5,513 nucleotides of DNA from PALSA-505 sp035308365 (GTDB taxonomy: Bacteria; Actinomycetota; Actinomycetes; Streptosporangiales; Streptosporangiaceae). Below the pieces are notes generated by a model. That model was not told the DNA's origin. It ran no database searches and was given only the letters and a program-made list of their open reading frames with translations. The stretch covers positions 1 through 5,513 of the forward strand of contig DATGGU010000162.1 of the NCBI GenBank assembly GCA_035308365.1, given 5' to 3'. This document shows, in pieces, positions 1 to 5,513 of this stretch (its first letter is position 1; each line of letters begins with the position of its first letter). The position numbers and the translations under genes were made by a program.

Positions 1-1
1 G

Positions 2-631
2 GACGGCGGCCTGTGCCTGGTCCGGGTGCCCAAAGGCGTGCTCGGAGAGGAAACCACCCGGCTGCTGGGGTCCTTCGTCCTGGCCCGCGCCTGGCAGACC
101 GCCACCCACCGCGCCCGCGCCGGGCAAGCCGACCGCAAAGACGCCGCCCTCTACATCGACGAGTGCCAGAACTTCCTCACCCTGCCGCACGGGCTGGAAG
201 ACATGCTCGCCGAAGCCCGCGCCTACCGGATCTCCCTGGTGCTCGTCCACCAGAACCTGGCACAGCTCAGCCGGGAACTGCGCGAGGCCATCTCCGCCAA
301 CGCCCGCAGCAAGATCGTGTTCACCATCTCCCCCGAAGACGCCACCGGCCTGCAACGCCACGTCGCGCCCAACCTGTCCGGTCACGACCTCGCCCACCTG
401 GCCGCTTACCAGGCCGCAGCCCGCCTCGTCGTCGCCGGAGCCGAAGCCCCCGCGTTCACGCTGCGAACCCGGCCCCTGCCACCTCCCGTGCCCGGCCGCG
501 CCGAACACATTCGCGCTGCTGCCCGCGCGGCCCACGGTGCCCGCCCAGGCAACACCCGCAAGACACGACCTTCGCGCGTGGCAGACCCTCGTCGGCGTCC
601 CGCTGCCCCCGCCTCGCGGAGGAACCCATGA
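2..631 (+). CDS. TraG/VirD4-like conjugative DNA-transfer ATPase, C-terminal part (5' end outside window)
   Basis: The frame is open from the window edge, so the start and the Walker A region lie upstream; 209 codons are visible. Residues 49-54 (ALYIDE) form a Walker B strand with the Asp-Glu pair at D53/E54. It is followed by an ECQNF-type segment and, at residues 80-89, VLVHQNLAQL, the glutamine-bearing strand typical of VirD4/TraG/FtsK-class motors. The next block (about residues 93-120: ELREAI..NARSKIVF..SPEDA) matches the C-terminal end of the actinobacterial coupling-ATPase group. Such ATPases sit at the membrane and drive DNA through a type IV or related conjugation channel. The last 45 or so residues are rich in Pro, Arg and Ala and are probably disordered. 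The stop codon overlaps the next start (ATGA), so the two genes are co-translated. The family call is firm; the exact subfamily and the transfer system cannot be fixed without the N-terminal half. Confidence 0.85.
   Translation, partial: DGGLCLVRVPKGVLGEETTRLLGSFVLARAWQTATHRARAGQADRKDAALYIDECQNFLTLPHGLEDMLAEARAYRISLVLVHQNLAQLSRELREAISANARSKIVFTISPEDATGLQRHVAPNLSGHDLAHLAAYQAAARLVVAGAEAPAFTLRTRPLPPPVPGRAEHIRAAARAAHGARPGNTRKTRPSRVADPRRRPAAPASRRNP
618..623 (+). promoter_or_regulatory. Ribosome binding site deciding the start of the Replic_Relax-type gene
   Basis: GGAGGA lies four bases before the ATG at 628. It supports this start over the in-frame upstream extension, which would run antiparallel in sense to the ATPase coding frame and has a low-complexity Arg/Pro-rich translation. 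Confidence 0.7.
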
Positions 632-1632
632 CCCGGAAGCCCATGCACGCCATCCCTGCTGCCAGGCAAGGCCGGCCAATGCGCCCCGAGCGGCAAGGCC
701 GGCCCCGGCTATTAGCGGATCTGCTCGCCGAACTGGCAGCGCGGCTCACCCGCCGCGACCGGTGGCTGCTGCACATGGTCTTCGAGCATCGCGTCCTGAC
801 CACCACCCAGATCACCCAGCTCGCCTTCGGGGCGCTCAGCACCGGCGCACACCGGATGCAGCACCTGTGGTGGCTGCGGGCCGTCGACCGGGTCCAGCCC
901 TTCACCGCTACCGGATCAGCGCCCATGCATTACGTCCTCGGCGACGGCGGCGCCGCCGTCCTGGCCGCAGAGCACGGCATCACCGCCGCCGAACTCGGCT
1001 ACCGCCGCGACCGGGCCCTGGCCATCTTTCACTCCGCCAAGCTCGCCCACACCGTCGGCATCAACGGCATCTTCACCGCCCTCGTCGCGCACGCCCGCGC
1101 CAATCGTGGCAGCGCCCTGGAGGAGTGGTGGCCCGAGCATCGCTGCGCCGCGGTCTGGGGCGACCTGATCCGGCCCGACGGATACGGGCGCTGGCGCGAC
1201 CGTGGCGCCGAGGCCGACTTCTTCCTCGAATACGACACCGGCAGCGAAACGACCGGGCGGGTCGCCGCCAAACTCCCCGGCTACGCCGACCTCGCCGACG
1301 CCACCGGCATCACCACCCCGGTGCTGTTCTGGTTCCCCGCCCCCGGCCGGGAAGCCGGGGTCCGTGCCGCGTTCGGCGACACACCCGTCCCGGTCGCCAC
1401 CGCTGCCGCGCGCCACGGTGAGCTCGATCCTGCCGGGCCGATCTGGCTGCCCCTCGGCCAGCGCGGGCCGCGGCTGCACCTCGCGGACCTGGGCCGCCTG
1501 TACCGCGACGACACCGCACTCTCCGAGACGGTACCGCCGCCGCACCCAGGGCAGGCCAGCCCGCCTGCCAGCGGGCCGACCCTCTCTGTGCCGCCCATGC
1601 CACCTCAAACCAACGACGAGTTCTTGGGGTAA
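628..1632 (+). CDS. Replic_Relax-type (replication-relaxation) protein, 334 aa
   Basis: The start at 628 is chosen for the GGAGGA site just upstream and the ATGA overlap with the ATPase stop. Residues about 41-110 (LTRRDRWLLHMV, then LTTTQITQLAF, then a WWLRAVDRV wing and MHYVLGDGG) read as a winged-helix DNA-binding domain. Residues 133-152 (IFHSAKLAHTVGINGIF) are the helical link usual in this family. The C-terminal half has P183-D184, then E201-Y-D203-T-G-S-E, then K215 and Y219. I infer a PD-(D/E)XK-like arrangement from this order; activity is not shown. The tail after about residue 300 is Pro-rich. The family name suggests a role in plasmid replication or DNA relaxation, but the biochemical role is unsettled. 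Its place directly after a coupling ATPase argues that it works in processing or recognising the DNA to be transferred, perhaps as an oriT-binding accessory or an unusual relaxase substitute. No frameshift is seen. Confidence 0.8.
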   Translation: MTRKPMHAIPAARQGRPMRPERQGRPRLLADLLAELAARLTRRDRWLLHMVFEHRVLTTTQITQLAFGALSTGAHRMQHLWWLRAVDRVQPFTATGSAPMHYVLGDGGAAVLAAEHGITAAELGYRRDRALAIFHSAKLAHTVGINGIFTALVAHARANRGSALEEWWPEHRCAAVWGDLIRPDGYGRWRDRGAEADFFLEYDTGSETTGRVAAKLPGYADLADATGITTPVLFWFPAPGREAGVRAAFGDTPVPVATAAARHGELDPAGPIWLPLGQRGPRLHLADLGRLYRDDTALSETVPPPHPGQASPPASGPTLSVPPMPPQTNDEFLG

Positions 1633-1677
1633 CGCCGGATGCACAGTCAACCTGGCGCCCGCAGAAGCATCGGGGCC

Positions 1678-1696
1678 CTCACGGCTTGGCCGTGGG
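1678..1696 (+). terminator. Possible hairpin terminator after the conjugation operon
   Basis: CACGGC (1680-1685) and GCCGTG (1689-1694) form a 6-bp stem with a TTG loop, extended by a T-G wobble and one C-G pair. It begins 45 bases after the stop of the Replic_Relax-type gene. No T-run follows, so it would have to be a tail-less actinobacterial type terminator; the stem is short and chance is possible. The rest of 1633-1757 shows no credible gene. Confidence 0.3.
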
Positions 1697-1757
1697 TTCC
1701 CGCCTCCTTCGCCGGCCGTCTGGCAACGACACGCCCTGCCCCTGAAGAACAAGGCAC

Positions 1758-1776
1758 GTTAACCCGAAGTTCCCCC
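1758..1776 (+). repeat. Left terminal inverted repeat of the IS
   Basis: GTTAACCCGAAGTTCCCCC. It matches the reverse complement of 3730-3748 except for A versus G at position 5. Similarity stops inward after position 19. Confidence 0.85.
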
Positions 1777-1788
1777 GGTGATTCGCGT

Positions 1789-1825
1789 GGGGTGCCGTTT
1801 ACCTGGGGTTTTGGGGTGCTGGGGG
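1789..1825 (+). other. G-quadruplex-type motif at the left end of the IS
   Basis: Four G-runs lie on the + strand: GGGG (1789-1792), GGGG (1805-1808), GGGG (1813-1816) and GGGGG (1821-1825), with spacers of 12, 4 (TTTT) and 4 (TGCT) bases. The motif sits between the left terminal repeat and the transposase stop. The transposase transcript here is C-rich, so any quadruplex would form on the DNA template strand. Folding is inferred from the pattern only; G-rich chance runs are more frequent in such DNA. Confidence 0.45.
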
Positions 1826-1836
1826 CTGGCTGCTGA

Positions 1837-3576
1837 CTACGCGACGCCGAGGCGGTGGCTGACGCCGAGCAGGTCGAGGGCGTGGCGCTGGAGCAGGGTG
1901 GGGGTGGTGACGAGCCGGAAGCCGGGCAGGGTGGGGTCGGTGGGCTGGATCTGGTTGAGGCAGATGGTGGCCAGGTCGGCGAGCAGGCTGTCGAGGCTGT
2001 GCACGGGCAGGTCGCCGGGGGTGCGCTTGGCGGCGGCCTTGGCCAGGGCGCGCGGGGAGCGGGCGGCGGGGGCCACGGGGCTGGGCCGGGCAGCGTCGGC
2101 GGTGGGCTTGTCGTCGTCGGTGAACAGCAGTGGTGCGAGCCGGGCGTGCAGGTGCCAGCTGATGTAGTAGGAGATCATCCGCAAGAACACGTGGGCGCGG
2201 ACGCGCTCTTCGGTGCGGTGGCGGATGGGCCGGATGTCCAGGTCGGTATTGAAGGCCCGGAAGGCCCGCTCGACCTGGGCGAGCGCCTTGTAAGACGAGA
2301 CGATCTCGCCGCTTCCCAGGTCGCCCTCGGTGACGGTGGTGCGCAGCACGTAGATGCCGTCGAGGGCGGCTTCGGCGGTGATGGAGTCCTCGTTGCGGGC
2401 GTAGCTGAAGTGATCATCGCTGATGGTGGTGGTGAAGTGCTTGGCGACTTTGCGGCGGCGCAGCACCCGGTCGGCGCGCAGCGCGATCGCTTCCCTGCCG
2501 CGCAGCGGCCGCCGTTCCCGCTGGGTCGCGGCAGCGATTTTCGCCAGGTCAGCTTCGGTGGCGGTGAGCAGCGCCTCGCGCTTGCGAGCCCGCTCGGCTT
2601 GCAGGAACGGGTTCTTGCAGGCGACCAGCCGCTCACCGGGGTAGTCCGGGTGGGTGATCTCGGCCAGGTCCACCTCATCGAAGAAGGACAGCTGCAGCGC
2701 CCCGTCGCGGACCAGGGCCTTGACCTGCGGGGCGCGCAGCGCGGTGATCCAGTCCAGGCCCGCGGGGCCGACATCCTCACGCAGCCGCGCGGCGGTCAGC
2801 ATGCCCCGGTCGCCGACGAGCACCACGCGGGCGATCCCGAACCGGTCCTTGACCCTGGTCACCTGGCTGGCCACGGTCGCCGGGTCGCCCGTGTTCCCCT
2901 TGAACACCTCGATCGCGACCGGGACGCCATCCTTGCTGGCCAGCAGGCCGTAGACGATCTGCAGCCGCCCCCGCACCCCGTCCTTGGGGTGGCCGATCGC
3001 ACCCAGCGGGCAGGTCCGGCCCTCGAACGCGGCGGAGGAGACGTCGTAGAGGACCAGGGTGCCGCCGGCCAGGTGCCTCGCCGCCAGGGCGTCCTGGATG
3101 CGGTCCTGCCGGGCAGCCAGCCAGTCCATCGCGGCATACAGGTCGTCCTCATCACAGCCGCCCACGCCCAGGACCTCGCCCAGCGAGCTGGCTGCGGTCT
3201 CCTCGCGCAGACCGCGGGCGATGGCCAGTTTGGAGTCCGGTGCGATCACCTGCGCGACGGCCATCGCGGTGACCAGGTCCCGCGCCCGGGAGGGCTCCGG
3301 GGCAATCAGCTCCTCCAGGCCCAGCTGGCGTGCCGTGCCCAGCACCGCGGCGACGTGCCCGTGCGGCAGGCTGCGGGTGATCCCGAACGTCCCTTCCACG
3401 GCGGCGGCTGGGGCGGGCTGGCCTTTCAGCACCCGGGACAGGGCGTCGACCTTCGCCTCGGGCCAGGACGACAGGTTGGCCAGGGTCCGGTTCTTCACCT
3501 TGCCTGCCTCGCGGTAGCTTTCGCGAAGCAGCACGGCGGGCGGTGACCCCCGGTTCGGCACCCTGGCCACGTACAT
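1837..3576 (-). CDS. IS1634-family DDE transposase, 579 aa, intact
   Basis: The protein cuts and joins the ends of its own IS. The N-terminus (MYVARVPNRGSPPAVLLRES followed by YREAGKVKNRTLANLS) is the characteristic opening of IS1634-group transposases and fixes the ATG at 3576; an in-frame TGA lies 24 bases upstream (3598-3600). The catalytic RNase-H-like domain shows D178 (LYDVSS), D256 (LVGDRGM) and E436 in YKALAQVERAFRAFNTD, the Y..(R/A)...E helix typical of the IS4-like superfamily. A long insertion separates the second Asp from the Glu, as expected for this family. The tail (about 485-525) is a Pro/Ala-rich linker before a conserved end (LPGFRLVTTPTLLQRHALDL). Length is full and no stop or frameshift is seen, so the enzyme is probably active. 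There is no clear Shine-Dalgarno before the start, which suggests weak translation, a usual way to limit transposition. Only this gene lies inside the element. Confidence 0.92.
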   Translation of the reverse strand: MYVARVPNRGSPPAVLLRESYREAGKVKNRTLANLSSWPEAKVDALSRVLKGQPAPAAAVEGTFGITRSLPHGHVAAVLGTARQLGLEELIAPEPSRARDLVTAMAVAQVIAPDSKLAIARGLREETAASSLGEVLGVGGCDEDDLYAAMDWLAARQDRIQDALAARHLAGGTLVLYDVSSAAFEGRTCPLGAIGHPKDGVRGRLQIVYGLLASKDGVPVAIEVFKGNTGDPATVASQVTRVKDRFGIARVVLVGDRGMLTAARLREDVGPAGLDWITALRAPQVKALVRDGALQLSFFDEVDLAEITHPDYPGERLVACKNPFLQAERARKREALLTATEADLAKIAAATQRERRPLRGREAIALRADRVLRRRKVAKHFTTTISDDHFSYARNEDSITAEAALDGIYVLRTTVTEGDLGSGEIVSSYKALAQVERAFRAFNTDLDIRPIRHRTEERVRAHVFLRMISYYISWHLHARLAPLLFTDDDKPTADAARPSPVAPAARSPRALAKAAAKRTPGDLPVHSLDSLLADLATICLNQIQPTDPTLPGFRLVTTPTLLQRHALDLLGVSHRLGVA

Positions 3577-3633
3577 GACGACGATGATACCGGAGCATCA
3601 CTCAACTAAGCAGGCAGACGCGCCGATACTACC

Positions 3634-3663
3634 ATTATTAATGTGATCTACATGACTACGCAA
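3634..3663 (-). promoter_or_regulatory. Probable transposase promoter in an AT-rich island
   Basis: On the - strand TTGCGT (3658-3663) is followed after 18 bases by AATAAT (3634-3639), 5 of 6 matches to the TATAAT box; the -35 match is weak (3 of 6). Twenty of the 30 bases in 3631-3660 are A or T, in strong contrast to the surroundings. The -10 overlaps a small palindrome, CATTA-T-TAATG (3633-3643), which might bind a repressor. The leader to the transposase ATG would be about 50 nt. Confidence 0.4.
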
Positions 3664-3729
3664 CAGGCCGTCACAGGGCACAACTCACCTGGTCACGGCA
3701 TAACCGCCGGGTTCATCAGAAGCAGATCG

Positions 3730-3748
3730 GGGGGAACTTCGGGCTAAC
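3730..3748 (-). repeat. Right terminal inverted repeat of the IS
   Basis: Read on the - strand it is GTTAGCCCGAAGTTCCCCC, the partner of the left repeat with one mismatch. Confidence 0.85.
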
Positions 3749-3929
3749 AGTGCTCTGACCAGCAACGTCTCAGGCACGTCGTGAACTGGCCGCACAGCCC
3801 ATGTCACGCTGCGCCGGTGTCGCGCATACCACGGGTAGGTGATTACTAAATCGATGAGCATGCCCAATCTTGCCTTTGCGATCATGGGGTCAGGAGACGT
3901 CGCCGCACCACGCTGGTTACGGACAAATA

Positions 3930-4018
3930 GTGGACGGATTCGGGGCTGAAGGAGCGGTTCACCGAACCGCTTGCTTCGCGTCGTGGTGATCATCCGGCCG
4001 CTGGTGGACGGGGGGCTG
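3930..4018 (+). repeat. Short imperfect direct repeat flanking the palindrome
   Basis: GTGGACGG-ATTC-GGGGCTG (3930-3948) recurs as GTGGACGG-GGGGCTG (4004-4018) without the four central bases. The copies start 74 bases apart, one on each side of the palindrome at 3953-3971. They are short and may be chance. Confidence 0.35.
3953..3971. repeat. Perfect 8-bp inverted repeat with 3-base centre
   Basis: AGCGGTTC-ACC-GAACCGCT. It lies 117 bases downstream of the DUF6119 stop and about 200 bases from the IS end. No T-run follows on either strand, so a classical terminator is unlikely. It could be a protein-binding operator or recombination site, or an RNA hairpin ending the DUF6119 transcript. Confidence 0.55.
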
Positions 4019-4050
4019 CGGCAAAGCGAGCGGCCTTCTCTGGTGTGACG

Positions 4051-4062
4051 CCGCGTTCGCGG
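4051..4062 (-). terminator. Possible short hairpin terminator of the DUF6119 gene
   Basis: CCGCGTTCGCGG gives a GC-only stem of four pairs with a four-base loop (GAAC on the - strand), 25 bases beyond the stop codon of the - strand gene. No T-run follows. The position is right but the stem is short, so support is weak. Confidence 0.25.
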
Positions 4063-4087
4063 TCTGTCCTCGCTGCTCTAGCCTGCG

Positions 4088-5512
4088 TCAGCTTTCGCGT
4101 GTGATGGGTGCGATAACGACTTCAACGCCTCGGGCCGCGAGGGCTTGGTCTTGCCTGACCAGGGTGACTTGGGTGAACGTGAAGAGGTTTTCCGCGGTCA
4201 CCTCCTTGCCCTTGCGCGCCACACCAAGCACCACTTTCTGGGGCTTGGCGGGAAGTTGCGCGGGATCCCAGCCGCAGTCAGTGATCTTCTTCCGGAACTG
4301 CTGCTGCGCGCTTTGGTCGAACAGGAGTGCTTCAGCCGATACGAGTGCCTGGGCGAGCAGGTGGCTGGCCGGCGCGGATGAGGACAGGTCCTTGACGTGG
4401 ATCAAGGCGCCGTCCGGTGCCAGCACGTCGCATACCTCGATGCCGTGGCGGTGCAAGTCGCTGGTCATCGGCGTCCTGTCGAGGCACAGCCCGCCGGTCG
4501 CGTGCGCGGCGAGCTTGTTGTACTCGTCCTCGTGCTGCCCCGCGGGCCAGTCCGGCAAGGCGAGACCCGGGTCGCGGGCGAAGATCCGCTGGGCTTGCTG
4601 GCGAAGCCGCTCGGCGTACTGCTGGTTCATGAGGTACCAGTGACCGTCGTGCAGGCAGTAGCGGCGGCCGTCTGCATCGGTCTCGAACGCGATCCAGCGA
4701 AGGCCGGGGATGAGGTTACTCATGCTGTCGGTGGCGTCGGCGTCCCGGTAGAGCATGACTTTGATCTTCTTCAGCCGCTCGACCCGTTCCCCAGCCGCGG
4801 CATCCGCGAGTGGTTCCAGGAATGTCTCCAGCGCTGGCAGCCCATCTTGCGGTGCCGCTGCCTGGTGGCCGAGCCCGTAGACCTTGAACGAGGTCGGGGT
4901 GCCGTTCTCGTCGATCCGTTCGTGAGGCCACGACAGGCCCAGGCGCTTGCCATCGGGCGATCCCAGCGCCTCGTCCAGTGCTTGCTCAAGCCGGTCGATG
5001 ATCTCGGGGTCCTTGAGGGCGACGAGCTGTTCTAGGACGGCGAGTTCGGGCAGCGGCGGCGTGGCGTGCAAGATCTCGTCGAGGACGTCTAGGTCCTTGA
5101 CGAGCTGCTCGGGTGTCTTGCCCAGCGGCAAGCTGAGCGCGTCGGCCCCGCGGATGCGGATGGGCTTGCTGCCTGCGGTCAACGACGGGATCTCGGCCTT
5201 CGCCACCAGGCGGGTGACCAGCTCCCCGAAGTCGCCAACGCCGAAGCCGCGCAGGCTGTCGCCGCTGGGGATCGTCGACCTCTCGGTCCGGGCACGCTGG
5301 TCCAGCGTGGTGCGGGTCAGCGAATTAAGCTCCTTCGGGTCTGCCGTCCGGATGGCGATGCGCTGCCCGAAGCCGTTGTCGATCCTGGCCGGGTCCAGCA
5401 ACTGGAATCCCATGCCGTACGTCAGCGCCCACGTGACATCGAGGTCATCAGGGTCGTCCCCATCGTCCCGGCTGGCCGCCCCGCCCGGGCCCGCGGCCCG
5501 GATGAGCAGCAC
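4088..5512 (-). CDS. DUF6119 / TIGR04141 family protein, C-terminal 474 residues (5' end outside window)
   Basis: The frame is open to the right edge; family members usually have roughly 75-100 more residues before this part, so the leading GTG at the edge is probably not the start. Residues 26-95 (TWALTYGMGFQLLDP, IDNGFGQRIAIRTADP, LNSLTRTTLDQRARTERSTIP, RGFGVGDFGELVTRLVAKA) are the hallmark blocks of this 'sporadically distributed' family. The C-terminal half has HEDEYNKLAA (E330), GIEVCDVL (E359, D362), ALIHVKDLSSSA (K374) and SHLLAQALVSAE (H384, Q388). I infer a possible PD-(D/E)XK-like core from this order: helix Glu, strand Asp, strand xVK, helix Gln. Function is not established; a defence or mobile-element role is suggested by its patchy occurrence and by this setting. 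No membrane segment or signal peptide is visible. It converges with the conjugation operon across the IS and is less GC-rich than that operon in the lines counted. Confidence 0.8.
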   Translation of the reverse strand: MLLIRAAGPGGAASRDDGDDPDDLDVTWALTYGMGFQLLDPARIDNGFGQRIAIRTADPKELNSLTRTTLDQRARTERSTIPSGDSLRGFGVGDFGELVTRLVAKAEIPSLTAGSKPIRIRGADALSLPLGKTPEQLVKDLDVLDEILHATPPLPELAVLEQLVALKDPEIIDRLEQALDEALGSPDGKRLGLSWPHERIDENGTPTSFKVYGLGHQAAAPQDGLPALETFLEPLADAAAGERVERLKKIKVMLYRDADATDSMSNLIPGLRWIAFETDADGRRYCLHDGHWYLMNQQYAERLRQQAQRIFARDPGLALPDWPAGQHEDEYNKLAAHATGGLCLDRTPMTSDLHRHGIEVCDVLAPDGALIHVKDLSSSAPASHLLAQALVSAEALLFDQSAQQQFRKKITDCGWDPAQLPAKPQKVVLGVARKGKEVTAENLFTFTQVTLVRQDQALAARGVEVVIAPITRES

Positions 5513-5513
5513 G

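Larger units (their letters stand above)
1758..3748 (-). mobile_element. Complete IS1634-family insertion sequence, 1,991 bp
   Basis: The element is delimited by 19-bp terminal inverted repeats at 1758-1776 and 3730-3748 that match at 18 of 19 positions. It holds one uninterrupted transposase gene on the - strand, with 79 bp between its stop and the left repeat and about 153 bp between its start and the right repeat. IS1634-group elements (for example IS1634 of Mycoplasma and IS1549 of Mycobacterium) are known for making long and variable target duplications. Here the bases directly left (AGGCAC) and right (AGTGCT) of the ends do not match, and I did not find the first bases after the right end anywhere to the left of the element. 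The transposase is intact, so the copy may be functional. The ends are placed by the repeats alone; a shift of a few bases outward is possible because GCAC also occurs just outside both repeats in inverted orientation, with a one-base offset. Confidence 0.85.
3749..4087. other. Gene-poor stretch between the IS and the DUF6119 gene
   Basis: I see no convincing gene in these 339 bases. The only long open frame here is on the - strand (3685-3993, 102 codons). It runs through the right terminal repeat of the IS, lacks a ribosome site and resembles no family I know. The stretch does hold an odd palindrome at 3953-3971, a GC-rich inverted repeat at 4051-4062 and an imperfect direct repeat (3930-3948 and 4004-4018). 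It is also more AT-rich than the left operon. It could be the 3' non-coding region of the DUF6119 gene plus old intergenic DNA cut by the IS. Confidence 0.6.

Noticed and set aside
13..627. In-frame upstream extension of the Replic_Relax-type gene to a start at 13
   Set aside because: The extension lies over the well-supported ATPase frame and translates to low-complexity Arg/Pro/Ala; a good ribosome site precedes the ATG at 628.
456..926. 156-codon - strand open frame across the ATPase/Replic_Relax junction
   Set aside because: Ser/Arg/Cys-rich translation opposite two well-supported coding frames.
1639..1836. 65-codon open frame after the conjugation operon
   Set aside because: It runs across the left IS end and its composition is that of random GC-rich DNA.
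1855..3546. 563-codon open frame on the + strand opposite the transposase
   Set aside because: Its translation is Gly/Val/Gln-rich with no family features; it is a shadow created by GC-biased third positions of the transposase gene.
3953..3971. T-arm of a tRNA or an attachment site
   Set aside because: GGTTCACCGAACC looks slightly like a T-arm, but no acceptor, D or anticodon arm fits around it and no second copy of a core sequence is visible.
3685..3993. 102-codon open frame on the - strand
   Set aside because: It crosses the right end of the IS, lacks a ribosome site and resembles no known family.
1..5513. CRISPR array or tandem repeat array
   Set aside because: No regularly spaced direct repeats were seen anywhere in the window.

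Overview
The window comes from a GC-rich bacterial genome, most likely an actinomycete. The reading frames use G/C-ending codons heavily, and the leftmost gene pair (a TraG/VirD4-like ATPase followed directly by a Replic_Relax-type protein) is a combination familiar from actinobacterial integrative or plasmid-borne conjugative elements. The genus cannot be told from the sequence.

Left part (about 1-1632, + strand): the C-terminal 209 codons of a conjugative DNA-transfer ATPase overlap by ATGA with a complete 334-residue Replic_Relax-type protein. The two are translationally coupled and read as one operon. The second protein has an N-terminal winged-helix region and a C-terminal half with an acidic/lysine pattern resembling a PD-(D/E)XK nuclease fold.

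Middle (1758-3748): a complete insertion sequence of 1,991 bp. It encodes one intact 579-residue DDE transposase of the IS1634 type on the - strand and is bounded by 19-bp inverted repeats that differ at one base (GTTARCCCGAAGTTCCCCC). I find no target-site duplication. The outer regions of the element hold a G-rich quadruplex-type motif (left end) and an AT-rich probable transposase promoter (right end).

Right part (3749-5513): about 340 bases without a convincing gene but with a perfect 19-base odd palindrome and other small repeats. Next comes the C-terminal 474 codons of a - strand gene of the DUF6119/TIGR04141 family ('sporadically distributed protein'), whose start lies beyond the right edge. 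It carries an E...D...HVK...Q pattern that could be a nuclease core. It converges on the conjugation operon and is less GC-rich in the lines counted.

Taken together this looks like accessory DNA: the tail of a conjugation module, an IS that may have joined or rearranged the segment, and a patchily distributed cargo gene that could be defensive. The most promising item for an undescribed function is the DUF6119 protein.
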